Part shown: positions 21,921 to 32,820 of the stretch, piece by piece
Layout: each line of letters starts with the position of its first letter
Numbering within the stretch: position 1 is the stretch's first letter
Origin: Capronia americana
Taxonomy: Eukaryota > Ascomycota > Eurotiomycetes > Chaetothyriales > Herpotrichiellaceae
Direction of reading: 5' to 3'
Assembly (NCBI GenBank): GCA_016110215.1
Contig: JADWQD010000003.1
Location: 3,410,001 to 3,474,000, forward strand
Length of the DNA stretch: 64,000 nt
Made by a program: the position numbers and the translations under genes
The notes under the pieces: generated by a model
Told to the model about the DNA's origin: nothing
The model's database searches: none
Seen by the model: the letters and a program-made list of their open reading frames with translations, nothing else

Positions 21921-22982
21921 CTACTCTTGCCTCTCGACCTCCGCTTTCGGACTTTCCTCTTCCAACATCTTCCTCCGCCCCTCCATCGTCCACCACACAG
22001 CCCGCGACCCACTCTCCAACACCTGCACCACCCCGGCGCCAAATCCCTGGAGCATGCCCACCAGCTGGGCTCTCAGCCCATCAATCCCGCCCTCAATACC
22101 ACCCACCCACCTCGTCCCCTCCATATCGAACACTTGCCCGTCGATCCGAGCGCCCAGAAGCATCAACTTCTTCAGACCGTCCTGTACAGCGGGTTCATGA
22201 TACAGGGGGTTCGCGCGGCGTGTCGGCGCCGCGAACACGCCCGGCTGGGGCGCCAGGATCGAGAACGCCGTCTTTACGTACACTGGCGACACAGTCGGGA
22301 ACGTCAAGATCGCAACGTTCCCCGCGAGGAGCGGCGTGAGGACGTGTTCATTCCGATGGGCCTGTGAGGCGTGGTACGCGGCGACGGAGAGGGCGTGCGT
22401 CAGGCTTGGATCTTCCTTCTCGCTCGACACGCTGACGGACGCTCCTCCACCACCACCCTCTTGATGTGCTTGTGCTTGTGCTGGCGCGTCGGGCGACCCC
22501 GGCTTGAAATACTCTGCTATGCGGAGCGCCGGTTCAAACATATTCGTCTTGATGACTTGGAGTTTGACGAACTCGCCGATCAGGTCTTCGCGAGGCTTCC
22601 CCTGCGCGGCGAGCTGGGCGTCGAGTTTGCGCAGCGCCGAGGCGAGTTCGCGGCGGATGGACACCCATTCCGTGGCCTTGAGGTTACTGTGCTGGAAGAA
22701 GATGATCAGGGGGGTGGTTTGCAAGAGGGAGACGTAGGAGCGCAGGAGCTGCGACTTGCGGTACGCGGGATTGCGGTGCGAAGGCGGTTGAGAGGGCGGG
22801 TAGCGCGACAGAGGTGGGATCGAGGATTGGATCTGCGCGTCCGAGGGCGCCGGTGTCGTCGTTATTGTCGTTGCGTAGGACCGACTACATCGTCCGCAGG
22901 TGTAGGAAATTTTTGGGCCCGTTCGCTCGAGTTGGAGCTCCGCAAGCTGTGCTAGAGAACGCAGTCGGAGTCGGGGGGGCAT
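21921..22982 (-). CDS. MRPL11: Mitochondrial large-subunit ribosomal protein uL10m
   Basis: Intronless, 353 residues from the ATG at 22982; the frame is open further upstream but without an ATG. The N-terminus (MPPRLRLRSLAQLAELQLER) is Arg/Leu-rich and acid-poor, and Cys/Tyr/Ala residues before ATTITTTP fit a cleaved presequence. The core follows the L10 pattern: a helix with AYRKSQLLRSYVSLLQTTPLIIFFQHSNLKATEW (given here only as region, about residues 74-107), ALRKLDAQLA, a segment with VIKTNMFEPALR, and LLAGNVAILTFPTVSPVYV. A low-complexity AQAQ/GGGG insert lies near residue 195. uL10m anchors the L7/L12 stalk at the GTPase centre of the mitochondrial ribosome. Identification rests on remembered fungal orthologs. 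Confidence 0.8.
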   Translation of the reverse strand: MPPRLRLRSLAQLAELQLERTGPKISYTCGRCSRSYATTITTTPAPSDAQIQSSIPPLSRYPPSQPPSHRNPAYRKSQLLRSYVSLLQTTPLIIFFQHSNLKATEWVSIRRELASALRKLDAQLAAQGKPREDLIGEFVKLQVIKTNMFEPALRIAEYFKPGSPDAPAQAQAHQEGGGGGASVSVSSEKEDPSLTHALSVAAYHASQAHRNEHVLTPLLAGNVAILTFPTVSPVYVKTAFSILAPQPGVFAAPTRRANPLYHEPAVQDGLKKLMLLGARIDGQVFDMEGTRWVGGIEGGIDGLRAQLVGMLQGFGAGVVQVLESGSRAVWWTMEGRRKMLEEESPKAEVERQE

Positions 22983-23600
22983 GTTCGATTGTGAGGCACA
23001 GGCCGTTCTTATGTCGAGGCTTACGTCGAGCTGGGTAGCTGTAGTAATGAGTGCGTCCACTTGTACCTCGTAGTCCGGCGGATTCTTGCAAGGAAATGGT
23101 GATGGGCTTCACGTTCCGCCTGGCTGCTTCAAGAGTCTTGGCCAAATGAGGTTAGCGTTTCTCACTCTCACTCTACACTCTCCCATCACGTACAGTATGT
23201 TTCCCTCGAGGACTTAGTTTCTACGGTTCAAGACCTATGACTCTACCTATTCATGGCTGCGAGGCTATTTCCCGCTCGTACCGTCAGCCATGGATTAACT
23301 ATCTTGCATTCTGTCCTATGGGGGGTTAACTAACTAACTACGCCATTTCAACGAGCTGTTTACGGCACTTGAGCTGTCAATGGCGGCGGAAAGAAAAAGA
23401 CATCATATCCGCTCTCTCGGGATACTAGGAACCGCACGCTGACTTATTTCGGGCATACATTTCTCGATTCTAATCTAGTCTCCAGCTCTATCTCTATGTC
23501 TATCTCCATCTCTACTGGCTAAACTAGACTCCTCCCTGGGCTAGCCGCCCCACGACTTACGCCGAACACAGTAAGTGATGGGTCTGATCTGAGAGAGAGT
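22983..23600. other. Spacer between uL10m and DUR3
   Basis: 618 bp upstream of uL10m and downstream of DUR3, both on the minus strand. Contains the uL10m promoter; no recognised gene. Confidence 0.5.
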
Positions 23601-25988
23601 TCAAGCGGCACTTCGCCGTCTCCTGACATCCCCGGCCACAGCCCTGAAGAGCATGCCGAAGAAGGCCCTGGTCTCCCAAATCGGCAGGAGGACACTGATC
23701 AAACTGCTGGCAAAGACCCAGATGAAACTGATGACCACCCAGGCGGTGAAGAACTCCTTGCTGAAGATGTAGTGGCTCAGGAACATGGGGATCGGGATGA
23801 GGAAGTCCATGATGAAGGGCAGCACGAACGAGGCGATGCAGGCCAACTTGAACGCGGAGCGGAGACTCGACGGGTTGTCCTCGTACCTCGCGTCGACGGA
23901 GAGTTGGCGTTCTTCGTCTAGGATGATGGGGTCGGCCGTGGAGACGTGCTTCTCGTCCGGCGAAGGCGCAAGCACGGGCGAGACCGGTGCCGGGGAGGGT
24001 GCTTCACTCGTGGCCTTGACGGCCTCCTTGTTGTCTCGTTCGCCCATTTGCGTGATGTTGGAGGAGCGCGACGTGGGGGTGGTGCCTTCGACGTGGAAAG
24101 CGTGCTCGATGTTGATGGCCCGCGTGCCGCTCCAGTCGTAGTTGTCCGGCTTGATCAAAGACACGACGACCGTGACGATCAGGCCGGTCATGATGGCAGC
24201 GAGGTTGCCCGCCAGTGTCGCGAAGTTAGACCCGGTCGTCTCCAGAGTGAGCTCCCCGTAGTGCACTTTTGCTTCAACCAGCCAAGCCGTGAGCCCGGCC
24301 ACGAGGCCGCTCAGTGCTCCTGCGATGGCCCCGGCTCGACTTTGCTTCTTCCAGGTGATCGCGAAGGCGGCCGGCATGACGGCGCCGCCGATGAGGAGCC
24401 CCATGACCAGGAACAGCCAGCCCAGGTCGATGCCGATGACGTTCCAGATGATGGCAAATATGGCCATGGTGAGGCCGAAGACCGCGACGTTGACGTGGGC
24501 CATGAAGATCAGATTTTGCGGCGTGGCGTTGGGCTTGATGTACGTCTTGTAGACGTCGAACGTGAGGATCGAGGAGACGGCAATCAGTTCCGCAGAGGCG
24601 CACGACGTGACCGCCATGAACAAGGTGATCAGGAGCGCCACGGCGCCGCCCTTGCCGAGCAGGGTGCTGGCAGCAAACGCAGACGCGAGACCGGCCGAGA
24701 TCTGGCTGGACGTTGGAGCGTTCGGGTACGTAGGGTAGGCCGGGTTGTCTACCAGCGCAGCTGAAGCAAGACCGAGAGTGGTCGCAAATCCAAAGGGGAT
24801 GGCAAACCATGCAAGCCCGCCGAGGATGTACGCCCGGACAGCCGTGGTAGGCCGGGATGCGATGGCACGCTGCCAGTATGCTTGGTCCAGGAAGACGGTG
24901 CCGCTGCCGGAGCAGAGCTGGATGACGCCGAAAATGAGCGCGTTGTTGGATTTCAAGGTCAGGTAGGACCCGTCCTGGTTGCCGTCGATGGGTCGCTGGA
25001 TGGCCGCCTTCTTGAGAAGCTCGAACATCCGCGACGGCGAGCCGATGAGGTCGTCGCTAACATAGACTTGGAACATGAAATAGAGAATGATGACCATCAG
25101 AATCAGCGTGTGCGAGTAATCACAGAGGAACGTGGCTCGGAGCCCTCCGTTGAGGACCTATGACACATTAAAACGAGTCTCGGCGAAGCCACAGGGGATG
25201 ACTTACATATGCAACGACGCCGAGAGGAATGAGCTGCAGAGCTGTCAGAACGTGTATGGGCGTGGCCGAGGAGTAAAGGAGAAAGAAGGAGAAACTGAGA
25301 CAGCGTCTGTTCCGTCCGAAACGGGTCGTCGAGGGTAGGAGGAAGAACTTACGAAGATCGCGGCGTACACATTCATGCCGGTCAAGCTGGTGACAACAGC
25401 GGACCCGCCCAGCAGTAGCTGAGAGCCGACCAGGATGTTGGTGACGAGGGCAAAAAAGATGAAGACGATATGCGCCACGCGGCCGTACCGGACGTGAATG
25501 ATTTCAAGGTACGTGTGGCACCGAGGAGCGTTCATCTTGGTCTTGCAGGCGAGGATGGAGAACATCAAGATCTGGACGGTAGCCCCTGCGGCGTACTTTC
25601 GAGTGAGTGTCAGTATCGGCCGTGTTCGCGGATGGAAGTCGAAAGGATCCTACCCAGAACGGCCCAGCAACGCCATATGTATATGCAACGGTACTGCTTT
25701 GAAGCAGCGTCGCTGCCCACGTCCATGCTGAAACAATGCCCGCCGCGATGAGGCCAGGCTTGACGTTTCTGCTCGCGGTGTTGAACTCTTCACTGGTCTT
25801 CGTGCTAAAGTTGGTGTATTTGTTCAAGAATCCAAGTCAGTATCCCGGCACAGGGCTTGGAAGGGCTAGGGCCCAAGTACCTGAAGCATAGAGATGCCGA
25901 CCATAGCAAGAGTAAAGAAGGAGCCGATCCCCACGACAACTCCGTAGCCAACCCCCTGCGGTAGCACGGCCGAGACAGATTCCGACAT
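23601..25988 (-). CDS. DUR3: Urea active transporter DUR3 (sodium:solute symporter family)
   Basis: Five exons: 25988-25881, about 25824-25654, 25595-25353, 25233-25207 (27-nt microexon encoding LIPLGVVAY) and 25157-23601; about 701 residues. DUR3 takes up urea with protons at the plasma membrane. Family marks: LPQGVGYGVVVGIG at the N-terminus, EEFNTASRNVKPGLIAAG, SAWTWAATLLQSS, GPFWYAAGATVQI across intron 2, a CDYSHTLI segment, GTVFLDQAYWQRAIAS, and FMAVTSCASAELIAVSS. About 15 membrane helices are evident, with a long charged loop before the last two. Introns 2-4 (58, 119, 49 nt) have normal borders. Intron 1 has donor GTACTT, but homology resumes at Asn-Lys-Tyr-Thr-Asn-Phe directly after TTCTTG with no AG acceptor. 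The gene may therefore use a non-AG acceptor or be impaired. Confidence 0.9.
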
Positions 25989-26655
25989 GACGGCAACAAA
26001 AGACTGGGACGTGGAGGGACGTAAGGCGCAGTGGGAGCGAGACGAAGGCAGAGCATCCAGCGACGGTACCTTTGGGCCACTTCACATACTTATGTATCCT
26101 TCCAGCAGAGACTCACCTCCGGCCATAAGCCCGGTATTGCACGCTGCGATATTCTGCAAACATGCTCTGATCCCAGCCGACTCTGATGCCGGTCGATCGC
26201 CTGCGAGGAGATATGACCATGAATGCAAGTACCGGTCCTGATAGCATGGTTGACGTCGATGGATACCCACGATCCTTGTCGAGGATGCGATAAAGCCGTT
26301 GGGGGACCCTATCTCGTCCAGGGGCAGTTGCTTGGATCGCTCATCATCCCGCGGTAAGCAGGTCATGACACCATCTGATTGACGCACCGCGGCCGCGGAG
26401 TCGTCGAAATCCGAAGGCTACATGCGCGAAGCGATGGGATTTCTTACTGCGAAGGATTTCGATTTGATGGAGCAGCGTTGTGATGAAACGTGTCTGCGCT
26501 GATCTGCGAGGCTGTGGAGGCGTTATCAACGCCGCTACGCAATGCATACGGCTAGATCGAATGAGGAAGTTCAAGGGCGCCGCACAGGACGGACATGGAT
26601 GAAGGTTTTTCCCACACGGTCAATACACTGTAAGCTCGTGTCGGAAATGCCCCTT
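25989..26655. promoter_or_regulatory. DUR3 upstream region with GATA-factor-like sites
   Basis: HGATAR motifs lie at 26239-26244 (TGATAG), 26288-26293 (CGATAA), 26309-26314 (minus, AGATAG) and 26523-26528 (minus, TGATAA). Fungal urea uptake genes are commonly under nitrogen control by AreA/Nit-2-type GATA factors, so these are candidate sites. Four sites against about two expected by chance in this length is weak support. No gene is seen here. Confidence 0.35.
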
Positions 26656-28389
26656 TCACCATCCGTCGACCGTTCGGGCTCGAAGCAACAGTCCGCCGTC
26701 TGGCTTGGAGACGATGCCAAAGTTCATCTTGACGTCCTCGCCCATCTTCTTATCCGGGTCGAGGACCGACCACTCGAAGCGACCTACGAGCCCAGCCACC
26801 AACGTTGCAAATTCTCCTCGCGCGTATCTTTCGCCGATGCAGCTTCTGGGACCGGCGCCAAATGGCAGATAGCGATAGGTGGCCTCCTCACCTTTGAACC
26901 CAGCATGGGGGTCGAACTTCATCTTGCCATCTCCGTCATACTGCAAGAAGCGCTCTGGCTTGAATTCTTTCGCATCCGGTCCCCAGACGCTCTTCATGCG
27001 GTGGGTGCCCCAGATGGAAGTCATCACCACTGTTCCTAACGGGAGGTGTTCGCCAAGGACGACTGTGTCTGGCTTCACGACATGTCGTCGCAAGATAGGG
27101 GCTGGGGGGAAGAGGCGCAGTGTCTCGTTGCATACCGCGGCGAGATACGGAAGTGATTCAATGAGCGGTGCATCGACAGTCTCATCTTGAGAATCAGGTG
27201 ACGGTAAATGATTCTGGACCTCGTTTCGCAAGGTGGACTGCACCTGAGGATGGTGCGCAAGGAGATAGAGCGCCCAAGTTGTCGCAACCGAAGTGGTGTC
27301 CTGACCGGCCGCCAGGATTGTTGCAGACTGGGCCATGAGCTCCTTGTCCGTCAAGGGTTCCTTGAATCTCAGCAGAGTTGAGATAACATCTCTGTCCGTG
27401 GCCGTCTTAGACTCGGAAGGGGATTTGTCATCGTCAGCATCTGGGTCTAGTATCTGCTTGCCAGCCAGGGCCTTCCTCCTCGATCGAATCAATGGCAAAG
27501 TGGCATCGTTTAGGGCTTTAACGATATTGTCAATCTCGTAGCGTCTCGCCAGTGGCAGTCGCACGTATAGCCAGTACGGCAACAGGAATGCCAGAAGTCG
27601 ATAACTTGTCGCTTTGGCACTTGTTGAATTCGACAGTGGCAGCACCCTTGCGAGGTCACTGTCTGGTTTGGCAATGGCGTTGACATCGACACCGAAACCT
27701 GTCGCCGCGACCACATCCAGCGTCGCTCGCATCATCCAGCCTTCCACATCGACAACCCCTGTTGACCCTTCGACCTCTTTCTCCAGCGCTGACACCAGTC
27801 TCGTTGTGTAGAACCAGAATCGAGGAAAGAGATCCTTGATGTACTTGTACTTGAAAGCCGGCAGGAGCGATTTGCGTTGACGCTGGATGGCACGGGTAAG
27901 TGGATATGCCCCAATGTCGCGTAGGGGCCGACGTACCTTATGCTCGTCCTGAGGAGCAACTAGCAAGCCGTCACCGGTGATCTGTCCTATCAGCTTCGTC
28001 ACAAGAGGCAGTTTGTCGTAGTTGTAGGCCTGCAAAAGCAGCATCTCTTTTGTTCCTTGAGTCTTGGTGATCAACAGTCTTTCGCCGTGAAACACGCCGA
28101 AGTATCGAATGAGGCCATCATTGGCGGTTTCATTCATGAATCTTTCGAGGTCTTCCGGGCCGGGCTCAAGCAGGAATGTGCTCCACCACGGGCCTTGGGA
28201 TGCCAGAGGCAGTTTGCGAAGAGGACTGAGTTGCGGTGCCACATAGACCGCCCAGACAAGAAGAAGAACCAGCTGAAGTAGAGAAGTAAGGAGCACAAAT
28301 GACACAGGGCTCTGCGTGAGAAAGACACCGAAACCAAACCTCACAAGAGATGCAGCTCCTAAGAGCGTCGGCAACAGGGGAGAAACCAT
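26656..28389 (-). CDS. Cytochrome P450 monooxygenase
   Basis: ATG at 28389; two exons, 28389-27937 and 27882-26656, with a 54-nt in-frame intron (GTACGT..ATCCAG) that joins EHK to RQRKSLLPAFKY; 559 residues. An N-terminal hydrophobic anchor (about residues 5-50) places it on the ER membrane, catalytic domain in the cytosol, served by P450 reductase. Visible P450 motifs: I-helix AGQDTTS, K-helix ETLR, a PERF-type segment (FKPERFLQYDGDG) and the heme loop FGAGPRSCIG with the thiolate Cys. The layout with RQRKSLLPAFKY and AGQDTTSVATTWAL is reminiscent of CYP4/CYP52-like fatty-acid or hydrocarbon hydroxylases, but I cannot name the CYP family. It lies in a run of tailoring and transport genes. 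Confidence 0.9.
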   Translation of the reverse strand: MVSPLLPTLLGAASLVRFGFGVFLTQSPVSFVLLTSLLQLVLLLVWAVYVAPQLSPLRKLPLASQGPWWSTFLLEPGPEDLERFMNETANDGLIRYFGVFHGERLLITKTQGTKEMLLLQAYNYDKLPLVTKLIGQITGDGLLVAPQDEHKVRRPLRDIGAYPLTRAIQRQRKSLLPAFKYKYIKDLFPRFWFYTTRLVSALEKEVEGSTGVVDVEGWMMRATLDVVAATGFGVDVNAIAKPDSDLARVLPLSNSTSAKATSYRLLAFLLPYWLYVRLPLARRYEIDNIVKALNDATLPLIRSRRKALAGKQILDPDADDDKSPSESKTATDRDVISTLLRFKEPLTDKELMAQSATILAAGQDTTSVATTWALYLLAHHPQVQSTLRNEVQNHLPSPDSQDETVDAPLIESLPYLAAVCNETLRLFPPAPILRRHVVKPDTVVLGEHLPLGTVVMTSIWGTHRMKSVWGPDAKEFKPERFLQYDGDGKMKFDPHAGFKGEEATYRYLPFGAGPRSCIGERYARGEFATLVAGLVGRFEWSVLDPDKKMGEDVKMNFGIVSKPDGGLLLRARTVDGW

Positions 28390-29191
28390 TGCAAGGCAAC
28401 CGATATTGGCGGGTGTGGAGGGCTTAGGCGTGAACTGAGCGCGCAGCTTCGAAAATTCGCTCGTCCCAGTCGTCTTATATCTCTCTGTGCCAGCCTCGGA
28501 ACGGGTTATTAAACAGGTGCGCTGCACGACTCTTTCGCTTCCAAATGAGGCACCTGTCGTGCCGCAGTATCGACCTACCAAGTACATCAGATTAATCAAC
28601 TTACTCAGCTGACAAGGGAATGACGCGGAGGCTCCGAGGGAGGGGCTGAAGACCATGGGCGGATTCACTGATGGGGTCAGTAGGATCTCATTCAAGTTAT
28701 GGACTCGTAGCCTTGGGTCCGAGCGACGGTTGAAGGCGAGAATGGAAGAGACGCTGAGTATGGTACGAATCATTTCCGGCAGAAGATTTTGATTACCATG
28801 GTGGGCCATCACTAAACAGCAACACACGTGCTCACAAACAGGAACGGCAAGTATGAGGCAATCAGAAAGCAAAACGTAGCGCGTGCCAAATACTGTCGCG
28901 TCAAGAGGCCGATGAAAGAGTTTGAGGATGTCGAGGAGAAGCACAAGATACAAAAGGTGGAAGTGGGAGGAAGCTGCTTGATACGTTGATGTCTTGCCGG
29001 TGCCAAGCTTGACCGTGTGCTAGGAGAGCTTCATGATAGCCGGAAATATCCCACATGTATGGCTGTCAGCGGCTGTATTACTTGAGATACACAGTCCTTT
29101 GTATATGCCATGTCTGAGACGGCTGGTTGCTCGTTCTCGGTGTCCACCATTTGCCTGCCTGGAGAGCCGCGACGCAAGAGCTTCTTGCACA
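28390..29191. other. Spacer upstream of the P450
   Basis: 802 bp. The minus frame stays open upstream of the P450 start through about 28950 but carries no P450 feature and is probably 5' leader. Confidence 0.5.
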
Positions 29192-29911
29192 TCAGCCATT
29201 CGCCTCACTATCGAGACCCTTGCGGGCAAGAACCCAGAGAAAAGGTACGATCCGGCCATCCTCGTCGTCGGGCAGAATCTGGCTTTCCACGATGGTGAAG
29301 CCGATGTCTTGCAGCATTTTCAGGTTCGTTCCTGCATCGAAGCTACTCCAGTACATCTTAGCGGACCCTAGCCAGGAGGCGTTTGTGGTGCCGGGGTTGT
29401 CTGTGACTCCGAGATTGCATACAAGATAACCGCCGGGTGATAGCCACGTCCAGATCTGTGCCATTATTGTACGCTGGTCGGCGCGCGGGAGATGAATGAT
29501 GGAGTAGAACGCCACGACGGCCTGCAGCGACGACGCTTCAAAGGCGAGATTGTTCATGTCATCCCTGATGAATTGTACGTTGGCTCCCAGGACGTTGGCT
29601 CCCAGGACGTTGGCTTTCGCCAATGTGATCTGAGTGTGCGAGATGTCATTCGCAATAACATGGCCACACCGTTCTGCCAGGAGTTTCGTGTACGGGATGC
29701 CGGCACCGCAACCCAGCTCGAGAGCGGTAGCCTTTGACGCATCCGGTATGCGCACAAGCAGCTTCTCGAGGTACTCGAGACGCGCCGTTGGTTTGGCCGA
29801 GGTCCATTCTAGATAGGTCGTGGCAATTTTGTCATAGCCGGTCTGAACAAGAAGCTTGGGGTCGTCTGGCGAGACGGGAGTCTGAGAGATGCTTCCTTCC
29901 ATTTCTGCCAT
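29192..29911 (-). CDS. Class I SAM-dependent methyltransferase
   Basis: Intronless, 239 residues from the ATG at 29911. Rossmann methyltransferase motifs are in order: motif I ALELGCGAGIP (about residues 63-73), an acidic motif II (VIANDISHTQITLAK), motif III with DMNNLAF, motif IV AVVAFYSIIHLP, and a LSPGGYLVCNLG strand-turn. This is the layout of small soluble UbiE/Methyltransf-type enzymes; the acceptor is unknown. Residues around 100-110 read VLGANVLGANV because of a perfect 15-nt tandem duplication in the DNA (about 29585-29614). The C-terminal part (YWSSFDAGTNLKMLQDIGF) resembles bacterial and fungal members annotated simply as methyltransferase. It sits head-on between the P450 and the MFS transporter. 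Confidence 0.85.
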   Translation of the reverse strand: MAEMEGSISQTPVSPDDPKLLVQTGYDKIATTYLEWTSAKPTARLEYLEKLLVRIPDASKATALELGCGAGIPYTKLLAERCGHVIANDISHTQITLAKANVLGANVLGANVQFIRDDMNNLAFEASSLQAVVAFYSIIHLPRADQRTIMAQIWTWLSPGGYLVCNLGVTDNPGTTNASWLGSAKMYWSSFDAGTNLKMLQDIGFTIVESQILPDDEDGRIVPFLWVLARKGLDSEANG

Positions 29912-30830
29912 TTCTCATCACACGCATGGAGCCGGCAAGCAAGGCCATATGAGATATGTTATATCAGACCGTCAATACGTGGAGCGATGTTAGCCGTCAG
30001 TGACTCATAGCGAGTCATCTCGATGAATTCAGCGGATCCAGTACGTATATACAATTACATGAGTCACTCGTAGTTTCGAAGGCCTGTGTAAACATTGCAA
30101 GCGAGTTTAACCGCGTGTACGGAGTACCGAGTACGCCTATGACGCCTTTGGCGGGGCACACAGACGCTCCGGATAACCTTCCAGTCCCGGCGCTGCTCAC
30201 GTGAGACACGTGATCGCTATGAGGGGCACCACTGGCGTTATTCCGTGGCACTTTGACTGACACTTGACATCTGCCTCCTTCCATCTCGACATCAGACGTA
30301 CAGCCTTGAATCCTTCCGGTTGTATCTCGAATGCGAAATGCAATGCATCCTGCAGTCAGCAGCCTTACTCAAAGCATATTTAGGTATATACAACATCTCC
30401 ATGCCTTATCTCCTTGGACGATATCGGAAAACACGGCATACCGCCCGGCTAGCTCCTTCACAATGTGGGACGGGTCCAATCTTTCCTCCAATTCCCCAAC
30501 AGTTAGAGCTGCAATGCTGCCTCGAGTCCCACGAGAGTGCTTCTGAGCGAAGGTAGGGGCAAGCAAACATTTCCTGATCCTCTTATTCGTCCTTACAAAT
30601 GCCATCCGTAGCCTGGTCCCAATTGATCTCTCGTTGGCCACAGGGCTCGACATTCTTGTGGCCATCGTGTGGTGCCGATATCCCCGAAAGCCTAACCAGC
30701 GGTCACTGCCTCCGGGCCGAGCGTAAGAAGTCGCCGACCTCCACCGCTCCTTATTAACTGAGGAGCCGCCGTTTTCAGGCGTTTGACTCGCTTGTCTGCC
30801 GGCTGTGAAATACGGACACGTTCTTCAGGC
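29912..30830. promoter_or_regulatory. Divergent region between methyltransferase and MFS genes
   Basis: 919 bp between divergent starts. Contains a TACGGAGTA motif at 30118-30126 and a CACGTGAGACACGTG inverted arrangement near 30199-30213. No gene recognised. Confidence 0.4.
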
Positions 30831-32402
30831 ATGGTGCAGCAGAGTCTGCCTGACCAAGAACCAGCGCTGTCCGCTGCTGCTGGCGAAAAAAGGGTCGAGG
30901 CTCTCGACATTATCGATGACGATGTTAAATCAGAAGCTGCGGCAACCAAAAGCACGCGCCAAAAAGTCGTCGATTTTATAACATGGACACCACCTTGGTG
31001 TCGTTGGGACCGGGAGAAGCCACCGGTCTTCTCAGTATGGCACAACATCCTGTTCGCGTTCGCGGGCGCTTTCACCGTCGGCAATCTATATTACAATCAT
31101 CCCATTCTGAACATTCTGGCCCGAGACTTCAATGTGCCTTATGTGACGGTGTCCCGGATCCCGACGTTGATGCAGGCTGGGTATGCTACGGGCTTGCTCT
31201 TCGTGTGTCCCCTGGGCGATCTGTTGAAGAGAAGGCCATTGACCTTGGGTTTGATTGCCTTTACCGCGACAATGTGGTAAGTCATCGCGTCAGCAGCTTC
31301 ATGCCTCAATTTGGACGCTGTTCCATAACGAAGAATTGTGCTCTTATGCTTACCACCTTGGGCCAGGATTGGTCTTTGTATAACCCCATCATTCGCAGCA
31401 TTCTGCGCAATATCGTACATTTGTGCCATCACTACGGTCATCCCCCAAGTAATGCTTCCACTCGTCTCGGAGTTAGCGCCACCACATCAGCGTGCTCTGG
31501 CGTTGAGCATCACCACTTCCGGAAACCTGCTCGGAATTGTCATCGCGCGCCTCCTGGCGGGCGTCGTCACGCAGTTCACTTCATGGCGTAACGTCTACTG
31601 GGTTGCGCTGAGCCTGCAATACTTGATCTTGGTCGCACTCTGGCTGTTCATGCCCGACTACCCGTCATCGAACCCGCAGGGGTTGAATTACTTCAAGATG
31701 ATCGGCGGCATCATACTTCTATACAAAAAACACGCGGTGCTTGTCCAAGCTGGATTGGTCAGCTACTGCATCTCGGCCGCCTTCACGTCTTACTGGACCA
31801 CGCTGACGTTCCTCCTTGCCGATCCTCCCTACAGCTATTCGCCTGTGGTTATCGGTCTGTTTGCACTCATTGGCATCGCCGGCATTGTGATGGGGCCCGT
31901 CTACGCAAAGTACATCATCCAGCCTTTTGCACCTCTATTCTCCTGCATGATGGGATGTGGCGCCAACCTCATCGGAATCGTCATTGGAACATATAGCGGC
32001 AAGCACACAGTGGTGGGCCCCATCATACAAGCCTTCACCTTGGATATGGGTCTGCAGATTACGCAGGTGGCAAACCGGGCTGCAATCCACGCGATTGAGC
32101 CTACCGGACGGAACAGAGTGAATACGGCGTTTATGCTGTGTACATTCACAGGACAGTTAACCGGCACGTCCGCAGGAGCCAAACTCTACGAGCATGGTGG
32201 ATGGGTCGCTAGTGGGAGCCTCAGCGTCGCATTAATGGGCTTGACCTTCGTGATCTGTATCTTGAGGGGCCCTTACGAGGAGGGCTGGATAGGCTGGGGT
32301 GGGGGATGGGATGTAAAGAAGAAGAATCTGGCTGAAGCAACGAGCGGACCTCAGCTTGTGGTGGTCGCCGAATCCCCACCGACCGATGAAGAGAAGCGGT
32401 GA
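30831..32402 (+). CDS. MFS transporter
   Basis: Two exons, 30831-31276 and 31367-32402, with a 90-nt intron (GTAAGT..GGCCAG) joining TATMW to IGLCITPSF; about 493 residues. A hydrophilic N-terminus of about 60 residues is followed by 12 predicted membrane helices. Helix 2-3 carries the MFS loop as GDLLKRRPLTLG, a variant of the GxLaDrxGrk signature. LVSELAPPHQRALALSITTSGNLLG is the helix 4-5 region of DHA-type drug/proton antiporters, and NRVNTAFMLCTFTGQLTGTSAG a late helix of the same group. Likely exporter or importer of a small molecule at the plasma membrane; substrate unknown. It lies inside the tailoring-enzyme neighbourhood. Confidence 0.88.
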
Positions 32403-32820
32403 AACGAACCTGATGTTTAGATTGGTGCCGTGTAGGAAGACATGGTTCGGATGTGACCAACATGGTGCGGCCAGCGCGCAGTCTGCCTCCGAGGTAAGCT
32501 TCCCAAAGATCACCAGCGGCGCAGCCTTGCCTTCTTTCACACTCCGTCTTGGGTTTCGTGAAGGCCTGTTGGCAGCCTGGCCCAATCACGTGGACTGCAG
32601 TTGGCCGTGACTGTGCAACTTTCACTTCCCCGTCACCCAGCACTCATCCTCCCACTTCGACGTAATTGTGTCACTTTCTATTCTGCATTGAGAAGGCCGT
32701 CGGTGAAACATCGACATCTGCTGCTGCCTGGCGAAGCCTCTTTGGTTCCCTTCCTGGCCGACCTCGTCGATGGTCACGGATAGACCTCAGAGCAAGAGGA
32801 TTTGCAGAATACCTCCAACC
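32403..32820. promoter_or_regulatory. Promoter region of the 2OG-Fe(II) oxygenase gene
   Basis: 418 bp between the MFS stop and the next ATG. No other gene is seen. Confidence 0.4.

Noticed and set aside
24274..24810. 178-codon minus-strand frame inside DUR3
   Set aside because: Shifted frame of the DUR3 last exon.
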